Origin: Duncaniella sp.
Lineage (GTDB): Bacteria; Bacteroidota; Bacteroidia; Bacteroidales; Muribaculaceae
Length of the DNA stretch: 5,678 nt
NCBI GenBank assembly: GCA_022511285.1
Contig: JAFLRW010000121.1
Coordinates: forward strand, 1 to 5,678
Direction: 5' to 3'
Part shown: piece by piece, positions 1 through 5,678 of the stretch
How positions within the stretch are numbered: position 1 is the stretch's first letter
How the letters are laid out: every line of letters starts with the position of its first letter
Position numbers and translations under genes: made by a program
Notes under the pieces: model-generated
Seen by the model: only the letters and a program-made list of their open reading frames with translations
The model's database searches: none
Told to the model about the DNA's origin: nothing

Positions 1-16
1 CTGATTATCTGATTAT
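1..16. repeat. Two tandem copies of octamer CTGATTAT at window edge
   Basis: CTGATTAT occurs twice head to tail at positions 1-8 and 9-16, then the sequence changes to CACCCCC. The array may continue upstream of the window. The same octamer, in the same orientation, occurs in three near-perfect copies at 3321-3344 in another intergenic gap, so this is probably a dispersed short tandem repeat and not chance. No function can be read from the sequence. Confidence 0.7.
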
Positions 17-72
17 CACCCCCATTTTTGATTTTCATTGCTTCGAAATTAGGATTTTAGCGGATTTTTCAC

Positions 73-80
73 TATTTTTG
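73..80 (+). promoter_or_regulatory. Candidate Bacteroidota -7 promoter element
   Basis: TATTTTTG matches the Bacteroidota -7 consensus TAnnTTTG and lies 42 bp before the ATG at 123. Transcription would start near 85-90, giving a leader of about 35 nt. No good TTG -33 element lies 19-20 bp upstream; the nearest is a TTAG at 49-52. The region is T-rich, so a chance match is possible. The call is tentative. Confidence 0.35.
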
Positions 81-122
81 TGTTTGTATCCGCTTTTGCG
101 TGGTGCCATAACACTGAATTTT

Positions 123-1007
123 ATGATGAAAAAACTGATATTTAGCCTTTTTGTGCTCATCTCCATAGCTCTGAGCGCAAAGGCCGATAAATATTTTGAA
201 TACCCGATAGTGCCCGACTCGATTGCCTCCTATCAGGCCCGGTGCGACTATCAGGCTCAACACTTTTTTGATTTTTGCGACCTGTCCAAGGCATTCTCCA
301 ACCGCACCCGCATGGGCGAGGAGTTCAATGTCTACCTCACCATCACCGACAACGCAACGCCCCGGGTGGCCGACCGCGAGGCGCGCGCCTTTATGAAGAA
401 ACTCGAAAAACAGCCGGCCGACCAACTCTTCATCGCCGAGCTCGCCGAAGCTCGCCTCTATGGCGACTCCGCACAAGCCTGGCTCGACGCCCTCTACCTC
501 CCCTACGCCGAGTCTGTGGCCGCCAACCGCCGCATTGGCAAAGCCGAAAAAGCTCGCTTTGCCCAGCAGGCTCTGCAACTGCGCAACTCCACTGTGGGAC
601 AACGCATCTTCCCTCTCCCCTACACACGCCCCGATGGCTCTACCGGCAATCTTGCCGCCGACTCCGCCGAAGTCACCGTCATCTTTTTCAACACCCCCGG
701 ATGCGACGATTGTGAGATGGCCCGCATGCGCCTTGCTTTCGACATTTCCACCACCGACCTTATCAGGGAGGGGAAGATGAAAGTAGTCTCAATTTCGCTC
801 TGCGAGCCCGACTCGGAGTGGCACAGCTTCATAGCTTCAATGCCCGACGAATGGGTGAAAGGCGCGGCGCCGGATGCCGATTTGGCCCTCGACCTGAGAG
901 CAGGAACACCGTCGTTTTACATCCTCGGGCGCGGAAGCCGCATCAAGTTCAAGCACCTTGACATCGACGCGCTTCTCGACGTCTCACGCCAACTTAAAAA
1001 ACGATAA
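123..1007 (+). CDS. Exported DUF5106-type thioredoxin-like protein
   Basis: This 294-residue protein starts with two lysines and a hydrophobic stretch (about residues 5-16) ending in a likely signal peptidase I site, AKA before Asp-Lys near residue 20. There is no lipobox cysteine, so a soluble periplasmic protein is expected. Residues ~35-170 are helical and charged, resembling the DUF5106 domain of Bacteroidia. The rest is thioredoxin-like: a beta strand (VIFF), an active-site-like C194-D-D-C197 and a cis-proline motif (T262-P263). Redox activity on exported protein thiols is plausible, but the substrate is unknown. The ATG at 123 (or 126) was chosen over an in-frame TTG at 78, because only the former puts the signal peptide at the N-terminus and the TTG lies inside a possible promoter. 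It is probably first in an operon; the DoxX-family gene begins 25 bp downstream. The family assignment is by eye. Confidence 0.8.
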   Translation: MMKKLIFSLFVLISIALSAKADKYFEYPIVPDSIASYQARCDYQAQHFFDFCDLSKAFSNRTRMGEEFNVYLTITDNATPRVADREARAFMKKLEKQPADQLFIAELAEARLYGDSAQAWLDALYLPYAESVAANRRIGKAEKARFAQQALQLRNSTVGQRIFPLPYTRPDGSTGNLAADSAEVTVIFFNTPGCDDCEMARMRLAFDISTTDLIREGKMKVVSISLCEPDSEWHSFIASMPDEWVKGAAPDADLALDLRAGTPSFYILGRGSRIKFKHLDIDALLDVSRQLKKR

Positions 1008-1032
1008 TTTCGACACAATATAACTCCGAGAT

Positions 1033-1536
1033 ATGCTTTATTCACCCATCACCAACTGTTTCCTCAGGCTCACGGGCTACACCTACACCAACCTCGGACG
1101 CCTGTTTATGCGCTGGTTTGTCGGCATTATGATGCTGCAGTTCGGCATACGCCATATTGTGCACTACGAGATGCTCAGCTCCACATTCCCCACAGTCTTC
1201 GGGCTCTCCTCAGCCACTTCGCTGATTCTGATGATTGTGATAGAGACCGTGTGTTCGCTGCTCATCATGTTGGGATTCCTCACCCGCCTCTCCACCATCC
1301 CGCTCATTGTGGCTATGTGCTGCGCGGAGTATTACATTCTCCACGACATGGTGCCATCCCTCCCCCTCTACGGCCTCGACAGCACCGATCCCGGCTACCT
1401 CCCGATTATGTTTATCGGCATATATATCTGGATGCTCATAGCCGGACCCGGGAAAATATCTCTCGACTATTTCATTTCGCTTCACATCATCACTCTTCGC
1501 GGCAAAGACGAGGAAGAGGAACTTGAGGAGGTCTGA
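1033..1536 (+). CDS. DoxX-family small membrane protein
   Basis: This 167-residue protein has about four membrane segments (roughly residues 22-42, 62-82, 86-103 and 122-138). DoxX-type signatures are visible: an LGRLFMRW stretch in the first helix, G81-F-L-T-R85 followed by a helix ending in Met95, and GPGKISLD at 138-145. It ends in a very acidic tail (KDEEEELEEV), expected in the cytoplasm. DoxX/DoxD relatives include a subunit of thiosulfate:quinone oxidoreductase and proteins tied to redox stress in actinobacteria, but most members, including this kind, have no proven reaction. It lies 25 bp after the exported thioredoxin-like gene and only 3 bp before mnmA, so all three are probably cotranscribed. 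Its last codons also form a Shine-Dalgarno-like sequence for mnmA. Confidence 0.8.
   Translation: MLYSPITNCFLRLTGYTYTNLGRLFMRWFVGIMMLQFGIRHIVHYEMLSSTFPTVFGLSSATSLILMIVIETVCSLLIMLGFLTRLSTIPLIVAMCCAEYYILHDMVPSLPLYGLDSTDPGYLPIMFIGIYIWMLIAGPGKISLDYFISLHIITLRGKDEEEELEEV
1526..1532 (+). promoter_or_regulatory. Shine-Dalgarno-like site before mnmA
   Basis: AGGAGGT sits 7 nt before the mnmA ATG at 1540, a full match to the classical anti-SD sequence at ideal spacing. It overlaps the Glu-Val codons at the end of the DoxX-family gene. Bacteroidota rarely depend on SD pairing, so it may simply reflect the acidic tail, but it supports the chosen start. Confidence 0.5.
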
Positions 1537-1539
1537 ATA

Positions 1540-2619
1540 ATGACTATTGCAATGCTCATATCGGGCGGTGTGGACAGCGCTGTGGCTGTGCACCGACTCA
1601 TTCAACAGGGCCACAAACCACACCTTTTCTATATTAGGATAGGTCTCGATGACGGCCGCGGCGACTGCGCTGCCGACGAGGACATCGAGATGTGTGAGGT
1701 AATAGCCCGTCGATATGCCTTGCCGTTCGATGTGGTTTCGCTCCACGAGGAGTATTGGGACAATGTGATGGAATATGCCCTCGACGCCGTCCGAAAGGGG
1801 CTCACACCGAATCCGGATGTGATGTGCAACAAGATGATTAAGTTCGGATTCTTCGAGCAGCGTTGGGGCAAGGAGTTTGACCGGACTGCCACCGGACACT
1901 ATGCTCGACGAGTGGAAAAGGACGGCTTGGTATGGCTCGGCACCGCACCCGACCCCGTCAAGGATCAGACCGATTTCCTTTGCCGCATCAGCTACGACCA
2001 GCTGAGCCGACTCCTCTTCCCTATTGGCGACATCCCCAAGGCTGAAGTCAGGCGCATTGCCGTGACGGAGTCTCTCCCCAATGCATTCCGTCGCGACAGC
2101 CAGGGAATATGCTTCCTCGGAAAAATTAATTATAACGACTTCATTCGCCGCCACCTCGGTGAGAAGCCGGGGCCCATCATCGAGATTGAGACAGGGCGCA
2201 AGCTTGGTCAGCATCGTGGAGTGTGGTTTCACACCATAGGGCAACGCAAGGGGCTCGGGCTCAGCGGCGGCCCCTGGTTTGTGGTGAAGAAAAATGTCTC
2301 CGAAAGTGTCATATATGTGTCACGCGGATATGACACTCCGCGGCAATATGGCAACACCATCCATCTCGATGACTTGCATTGGCTCACACTCGACCCCTGG
2401 CCGGCAGACTGCTCACAGGTGGACATTATGTTCAAAAACCGCCACTCCCCCGACATCCTGCCCGCTCGTCTGACCCGGCTGACCGACGGTGAATATCTTA
2501 TAGAAAGCCAAAAGCCCGTTCAAGGCATAGCCCCGGGACAGTTTGGTGTCATCTACTCCCCCGACGCCTCTATTTGCCTCGGCAGCGGCGTGATTACTGG
2601 CAGAAACGTTGTGTTGTGA
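1540..2619 (+). CDS. mnmA: tRNA-specific 2-thiouridylase MnmA
   Basis: MnmA makes 2-thiouridine at wobble position 34 of tRNA Lys, Glu and Gln: it adenylates U34 and transfers sulfur from a persulfide relay. The 359-residue product has the expected length and the full family layout. The ATP-binding PP-loop is S8-G-G-V-D-S13. The catalytic pair is present: Cys96 in NPDVMCNKMIKFG and Cys191 in DSQGICFLG. Also visible are TGHYARR, KDQTDFL (KDQSYFL in E. coli), a HTIGQRKGLGL stretch in the central domain, and a C-terminal beta-rich domain with the usual PGQ and CLGSGVI motifs. It begins 3 bp after the DoxX-family stop and ends 19 bp before the nuclease-domain gene. Nothing is truncated or missing. 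Bacteroidales often carry more than one MnmA paralogue, so this may not be the only copy in the genome. Confidence 0.97.
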   Translation: MTIAMLISGGVDSAVAVHRLIQQGHKPHLFYIRIGLDDGRGDCAADEDIEMCEVIARRYALPFDVVSLHEEYWDNVMEYALDAVRKGLTPNPDVMCNKMIKFGFFEQRWGKEFDRTATGHYARRVEKDGLVWLGTAPDPVKDQTDFLCRISYDQLSRLLFPIGDIPKAEVRRIAVTESLPNAFRRDSQGICFLGKINYNDFIRRHLGEKPGPIIEIETGRKLGQHRGVWFHTIGQRKGLGLSGGPWFVVKKNVSESVIYVSRGYDTPRQYGNTIHLDDLHWLTLDPWPADCSQVDIMFKNRHSPDILPARLTRLTDGEYLIESQKPVQGIAPGQFGVIYSPDASICLGSGVITGRNVVL

Positions 2620-2638
2620 ATTTTACTTTTTGACTGAT

Positions 2639-3286
2639 ATGAACTTCAACGAAACATCAGGTTTCAACCCCGACGCCGGACGCATCCCGCTCCGTGTTCT
2701 CGGCATATCATACTCCCAGGCGCAGACAAGCCTCTTTGCGCTCATCCTTGCGCAGATCGACGGGCCTTACCGCATCCCGGTGATGATTGGCGCTGCCGAA
2801 GCGCAGTCAATAGCCATGAAAATGGAAGGGGTCACACCCCCGAGGCCGATGACCCACGACCTCTTTCCGGGCATGTGGAAGGCATTCGGCATTCGCCTCA
2901 CTGAGGTGAACATATATCGCTTTGACGATGGGGTGTTCTACTCTGAGCTGACCCTCACCGACGGCGATCGCACCATCACCATCGACTCTCGCACAAGCGA
3001 CGCCATAGCCCTCGCCATGCGCGCCGGCGCTCCGATTTTCACCACTCCCGAAGTCTTGGCCGAGACGGGATTTGAAATGGAGGAACTCGCTCTGAAAGAC
3101 GATGAGCAGGCCTCTTCTCAAGCCAAACCGCACCCTGCCCGCGAATCGCGTTCCGAGCCCCGCCCGGAGAATCTTGCCATCGACGAGCTGCAACGCATGC
3201 TCGATGCCGCAATAGCCCGCGAGGACTACGAAGAAGCAGGGCGTCTGTCGGAGATTCTCAACCGCAAGCGCAACAACCGCGAATAA
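2639..3286 (+). CDS. Bifunctional nuclease (BFN/DUF151) family protein with UVR motif
   Basis: This 215-residue protein has no signal peptide or membrane segment, so it should be cytoplasmic. Residues ~11-150 match the BFN/DUF151 fold: an early LRVLGIS strand, then RIPVMIGAAEAQSIAMKMEG, then PMTHDLF, and later IDSRTSDAIALAMRAGAPIF. A proline- and charge-rich linker (about 150-177) leads to a UvrB/UvrC-type motif at ~178-212 (AIDELQRMLDAAIAREDYEEA), a helical hairpin usually involved in protein contact. BFN-domain proteins are named for DNase/RNase activity reported in plants; the bacterial role is largely unknown. The ATG at 2639 is preferred to an in-frame TTG at 2609, which would overlap mnmA and add a non-conserved leader. 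It lies 19 bp after mnmA and is likely cotranscribed. The domain calls are confident, the enzymatic role is not. Confidence 0.88.
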   Translation: MNFNETSGFNPDAGRIPLRVLGISYSQAQTSLFALILAQIDGPYRIPVMIGAAEAQSIAMKMEGVTPPRPMTHDLFPGMWKAFGIRLTEVNIYRFDDGVFYSELTLTDGDRTITIDSRTSDAIALAMRAGAPIFTTPEVLAETGFEMEELALKDDEQASSQAKPHPARESRSEPRPENLAIDELQRMLDAAIAREDYEEAGRLSEILNRKRNNRE

Positions 3287-3320
3287 TCATAATCACTTCC
3301 CTCACCCGGACATACAGGAA

Positions 3321-3344
3321 CTGATTATCTGATTATCTGATTAC
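3321..3344. repeat. Three tandem copies of octamer CTGATTAT/C
   Basis: CTGATTAT at 3321-3328 and 3329-3336 is followed by CTGATTAC at 3337-3344, in the 96-bp gap between the nuclease-domain gene and the nucleoside permease. It is the same unit and orientation as at 1-16. Two inverted copies (ATAATCA) overlap the upstream stop codon at 3283-3295, so a weak hairpin could form. No TAnnTTTG promoter element was seen in this gap. Confidence 0.75.
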
Positions 3345-3382
3345 AGATTTCCCAAAAACCAACCAACTTTCAATATACCCCA

Positions 3383-4669
3383 ATGTCACAAATCAAACCC
3401 ATCCAAGTGCGTTTAGCCGCCATGAATTTCTTAGAATTCGGCGTGTGGGGCGCCTATCTTATTTCTCTGGGCAACTTCCTCGGCTCCGTAGGGCTTGCCA
3501 CAAAAATCGGTCTCTTCTATGCCATCCAGGGCGTGGTATCGCTTTTTATGCCGGCCGTAGTGGGCATCGTGGCCGACCGCTGGATTCAAGCCCAGAAGAT
3601 GATGAGCCTCTGCCACCTCCTGGCCGGACTGTTTATGGGTGCGGCGGGCCTTTATGCGCTCTCGGCCGAGCAGATTGAATTCGGCCCGCTTTTTGCGCTA
3701 TACACTCTCTCCGTAGCTTTCTTTATGCCCACGATTGGCTTGGGCAACTCCGTGGCTTTCAACGGCCTGCAGCGCTATGGATTAGACACCATCACCACCT
3801 TCCCCCCCATCCGTGTGTTTGGCACCATAGGGTTCATCTGCTCAATGCTGTTTGTCAATTTCACTCAGTTTCAGACCAACGCCTGGCAGCTCATCACCTC
3901 GGCCGTATTGAGTTTTGTGCTTGCCGTATATGCTCTCACCCTCCCCGCCTGCCCCGTCAACAAGGCCGACAACAGCGGCTCCTTAGCCGACTCGCTCGGC
4001 CTCTCGGCTTTCAAGCTTTTTAAAGTCAAGCGCCTCGCCATATTCTTCATCTTCAGCATGCTATTGGGCGTATCCCTTCAGATTACCAACTCCTACGGCA
4101 ATATCTTCATCACCTCGTTCAGCGAGCTTCCTGAGTTTGCCGACACTTGGGGCGCCCGCAATGCCAATGCGCTCATTTCGCTCTCGCAAATCTCCGAGAC
4201 CCTCTGCATCCTGCTCATCCCGTTCTGCCTCAAGCGCTTCGGAATCAAAGGCGTTATGCTGATGTCAATGTTTGCCTGGGTGCTTCGCTTCGGGCTCTTT
4301 GGAATGGGCGACACCGGGTCGGGCCTCTGGATGATAGTGATGTCCTGCATTGTCTACGGAATTGCTTTTGATTTCTTCAATGTCTCCGGCGGTCTGTATG
4401 TCGACAGCCAGACCTCCCCGGCACTCCGCTCGTCGGCCCAAGGGCTATTTATGATTATGACCAACGGCATAGGCGCCACGGTGGGCACACTCGCAGCCCA
4501 GGCTATTGTCAATAAGCTCGTCTTCAGCCGGACAGCTCCCGAGGCCATGCACGCCGGATGGACATCGGCGTGGTACATCTTCGCCGCCTACGCCCTCGTC
4601 GTTGCCGTGCTCTTCCTGCTGATATTCAAAGATAGCAAGACCCCTGCGCGGGAGGAGGCCGGACAGTGA
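3383..4669 (+). CDS. NupG-like nucleoside:H+ symporter (MFS)
   Basis: This 428-residue inner-membrane protein imports nucleosides with protons and has about twelve hydrophobic segments split by a cytoplasmic loop near residues 190-215. It aligns by eye along its length with E. coli NupG (418 residues): FLEFGVWGAYL near the start, MPAVVGIVADRW, and FPPIRVFGTIGF at 140-151. Residues recalled as nucleoside-binding in NupG are all kept: R144, T148 and F151 (R136, T140, F143), Q233 and N236 in QITN (Q225, N228), and Q269 and E272 in SQISE (Q261, E264). Later DFFNVSGG and SSAQGLFMIMTNG also match the family. Bases specificity cannot be told. The ATG at 3383 follows a 96-bp gap with an octamer array, so it may have its own promoter, though none was recognised. 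rsmE overlaps its stop by 4 bp. E. coli nupG and xapB are the nearest named relatives. Confidence 0.93.
   Translation: MSQIKPIQVRLAAMNFLEFGVWGAYLISLGNFLGSVGLATKIGLFYAIQGVVSLFMPAVVGIVADRWIQAQKMMSLCHLLAGLFMGAAGLYALSAEQIEFGPLFALYTLSVAFFMPTIGLGNSVAFNGLQRYGLDTITTFPPIRVFGTIGFICSMLFVNFTQFQTNAWQLITSAVLSFVLAVYALTLPACPVNKADNSGSLADSLGLSAFKLFKVKRLAIFFIFSMLLGVSLQITNSYGNIFITSFSELPEFADTWGARNANALISLSQISETLCILLIPFCLKRFGIKGVMLMSMFAWVLRFGLFGMGDTGSGLWMIVMSCIVYGIAFDFFNVSGGLYVDSQTSPALRSSAQGLFMIMTNGIGATVGTLAAQAIVNKLVFSRTAPEAMHAGWTSAWYIFAAYALVVAVLFLLIFKDSKTPAREEAGQ
4651..4658 (+). promoter_or_regulatory. Shine-Dalgarno-like site before rsmE
   Basis: GGAGGAGG lies 7 nt before the GTG at 4666, inside the last codons of the permease. 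It contains the GGAGG core at workable spacing and supports the GTG start. As SD use is weak in Bacteroidota, its effect on translation is uncertain. Confidence 0.4.
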
Positions 4670-5376
4670 TACAGTTCTATTCTCCCGACATAGCCACTAC
4701 ACTCTCCCTCCCGGAGAGCGATTCGCGCCACGCTGTCAAGGTCTTACGCCTTTCCGAGGGCGATGAACTGCAGGTTGTTGACGGCAAGGGCCACATCTAT
4801 CTCTGCCGCTTGGTCGACGCCCACCATAAACACGCTGCCATCGAGATAGTCCGGACTATTGACGCTCCTCTCCCCTGGCCCCAACGGCTCGCGGTGGCGG
4901 TGGCGCCCACCAAACATCTTGACCGCATGGAGTGGATGGTGGAGAAACTCACTGAAATCGGCGTCAACGACATCATCCCAATCCTCTGCCGTCGAAGCGA
5001 GCGCCGGGAAATCAAGACGGAGCGGCTCGAGAAGATTGCCGTAGCGGCCATGAAGCAGAGCCTAAAGGCCGTATGCCCCAATATTTGGCCAATGACCCCT
5101 CTCAGCGACATTCTCGGATTTATGCCCGACGCCCAGCGATTCATAGCCTACTGCGACCCTGAAATCCCAAGGGTGGAAATGGCCGGTGTGTGCGCTCCAC
5201 GCCGCGACACTCTCGTGCTCATCGGTCCGGAGGGCGATTTTGACCCCGCTGAGATTCGCTCGGCTCTTGATGCCGGCTTTCTTCCCGTTTCCCTCGGCGA
5301 CAACCGCCTGCGCACGGAATCGGCGGCTATATATGCCATAACTATCCCGCATATAGTGGATTCTATTGCAGATTAA
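4666..5376 (+). CDS. rsmE: 16S rRNA (uracil1498-N3)-methyltransferase RsmE
   Basis: RsmE is a SPOUT-class, SAM-dependent enzyme that methylates N3 of U1498 in helix 44 of 16S rRNA, near the P site, acting on the assembled 30S subunit. The 236-residue product has the usual length. An N-terminal PUA-like domain (residues 1-~70) includes the family's opening FYSPDI and RHAVKVLRL. The SPOUT domain carries PTKHLDRMEWMVEKLTEIGV, RRSERRE, the SAM-binding-loop motif G187-P-E-G-D191-F, and the knot motif L215-R-T-E-S219 near the C-terminus. GPEGD replaces the more common GPEGG, a variant I believe is common in Bacteroidota. The start is GTG and the GTGA sequence is shared with the permease stop, so translational coupling is likely. 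The gene ends 69 bp before tRNA-fMet, which has its own promoter. Confidence 0.96.
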   Translation: MIQFYSPDIATTLSLPESDSRHAVKVLRLSEGDELQVVDGKGHIYLCRLVDAHHKHAAIEIVRTIDAPLPWPQRLAVAVAPTKHLDRMEWMVEKLTEIGVNDIIPILCRRSERREIKTERLEKIAVAAMKQSLKAVCPNIWPMTPLSDILGFMPDAQRFIAYCDPEIPRVEMAGVCAPRRDTLVLIGPEGDFDPAEIRSALDAGFLPVSLGDNRLRTESAAIYAITIPHIVDSIAD

Positions 5377-5397
5377 CAAGATTTAACGGCAAAATCC

Positions 5398-5428
5398 TTG
5401 CACATCCTGCCAAAATACCGTAACTTTG
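5398..5428 (+). promoter_or_regulatory. Bacteroidota-type promoter of tRNA-fMet
   Basis: TTG at 5398-5400 and TAACTTTG at 5421-5428 match the -33 (TTTG/TTG) and -7 (TAnnTTTG) elements of the Bacteroidota sigma factor, with the normal 20-bp gap (5401-5420). Transcription should begin about 5433-5437, leaving a leader of roughly 10 nt before the mature tRNA. It is the best promoter in the window. Confidence 0.85.
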
Positions 5429-5445
5429 CACCACTAAAACGACAT

Positions 5446-5517
<72 letters not shown>

Positions 5518-5523
5518 CTAAAG

Positions 5524-5552
5524 AAAAGGACACCTGTTCAGGTGTCCTTTTT
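5524..5552. terminator. Rho-independent terminator, possibly bidirectional
   Basis: Arms AAAAGGACACCT (5524-5535) and AGGTGTCCTTTT (5540-5551) are perfectly complementary around a GTTC loop. The + strand ends the stem in five T residues, fitting termination after tRNA-fMet, 7 nt beyond its end. On the minus strand the same stem is followed by CCTTTTC, so it could also end the convergent gene, whose stop is at 5573-5575. Confidence 0.9.
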
Positions 5553-5572
5553 CAGTTTATCGGGAGCGATAC

Positions 5573-5678
5573 TCAATATTTGAAACTGCTTCCGCCCAGG
5601 AACTCCCGCAGAAGAGATGTCGGCGGGATTTCCCGCTCAGGCAGCGAAAGGAAAAAGTCGAGAAAACGCAGCAGCCTG
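5573..5678 (-). CDS. 3' end of probable nucleoside (uridine) kinase, partial
   Basis: Only the last ~34 codons are inside the window; the gene enters from the right edge on the minus strand and stops with TGA at 5573-5575. The tail reads LLRFLDFFLSLP, then IPPTSLLREFLGGSSFKY. I recall this ending, a Pro-x-SxLREFxGGSSF-type tail, from Bacteroidota nucleoside kinases of the uridine kinase type that carry N-terminal TGS-like domains. If right, the enzyme phosphorylates nucleosides in the cytoplasm and would act on the permease's products. No catalytic motif (P-loop) can be seen here, so the call rests only on the tail. It faces tRNA-fMet and shares the intergenic terminator. Confidence 0.55.
   Translation of the reverse strand, partial: RLLRFLDFFLSLPEREIPPTSLLREFLGGSSFKY

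Noticed and set aside
78..122. In-frame TTG start adding 15 residues to the first gene
   Set aside because: It would bury the signal peptide and overlaps a candidate promoter element; ATG 123 gives a normal signal peptide.
72..602. 176-codon minus-strand frame opposite the first gene
   Set aside because: It is a shadow of the DUF5106 gene; glycine/valine-rich composition mirrors the opposite strand and no motif is visible.
275..715. Overlapping + strand frame of 146 codons inside the first gene
   Set aside because: Arg/Pro-rich low-complexity product typical of an out-of-frame reading of GC-rich coding sequence.
1210..2244. Long open frame (344 codons) antisense to the DoxX-family gene and mnmA
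   Set aside because: It lies opposite two well-recognised genes, its protein shows no recognisable family motif, and the open frame is explained by codon bias in GC-rich coding sequence.
2609..2638. In-frame TTG start adding 10 residues to the nuclease-domain gene
   Set aside because: It overlaps the end of mnmA and adds a cysteine/aromatic leader not expected in the family; ATG 2639 fits better.
3321..3344. CRISPR or attachment-site reading of the octamer array
   Set aside because: Units are 8 bp with no spacers, and no cas, integrase or tRNA-duplication context is present.

Overview
The window looks like a chromosomal housekeeping segment from a fairly GC-rich member of the Bacteroidales; Muribaculaceae is a plausible guess, but the family is inferred. 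Evidence for the order: the promoter before the tRNA fits the Bacteroidota pattern (TTG, 20 bp, TAnnTTTG), the first gene is a DUF5106-type thioredoxin-like protein (a family seen mainly in Bacteroidia), MnmA and RsmE have Bacteroidota-style motif variants, and the tRNA gene does not encode its 3' CCA. There is no sign of mobile elements, phage, CRISPR or a broken gene.

Layout. Positions 1-122 are a leader with a two-copy CTGATTAT repeat at the window edge and a candidate -7 promoter element. Six genes then run on the + strand: an exported DUF5106/thioredoxin-like protein (123-1007), a small DoxX-family membrane protein (1033-1536), tRNA 2-thiouridylase mnmA (1540-2619), a bifunctional-nuclease-domain protein with a C-terminal UVR motif (2639-3286), a NupG-like nucleoside:H+ symporter (3383-4669) and the 16S rRNA m3U1498 methyltransferase rsmE (4666-5376). 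Gaps are short (25, 3 and 19 bp), apart from 96 bp before the transporter, which holds a second CTGATTAT array. rsmE overlaps the transporter by 4 bp. An initiator tRNA-fMet gene with its own promoter follows (5446-5517), then a strong hairpin terminator. The last ~100 bases hold the 3' end of a convergent minus-strand gene whose tail resembles Bacteroidota nucleoside/uridine kinases.

How the genes may work together. Three loci serve translation: MnmA thiolates the tRNA wobble uridine, RsmE methylates 16S rRNA near the P site, and tRNA-fMet starts protein synthesis. The nucleoside permease and the convergent kinase would fit import and phosphorylation of nucleosides, with the nuclease-domain protein as a possible but unproven partner. 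The exported CxxC protein and DoxX protein next to mnmA hint at a thiol/redox theme, which is only inference. I found no clearly novel system; the most unusual items are the shared octamer arrays and the strong Shine-Dalgarno-like sequences in an apparent Bacteroidota genome.
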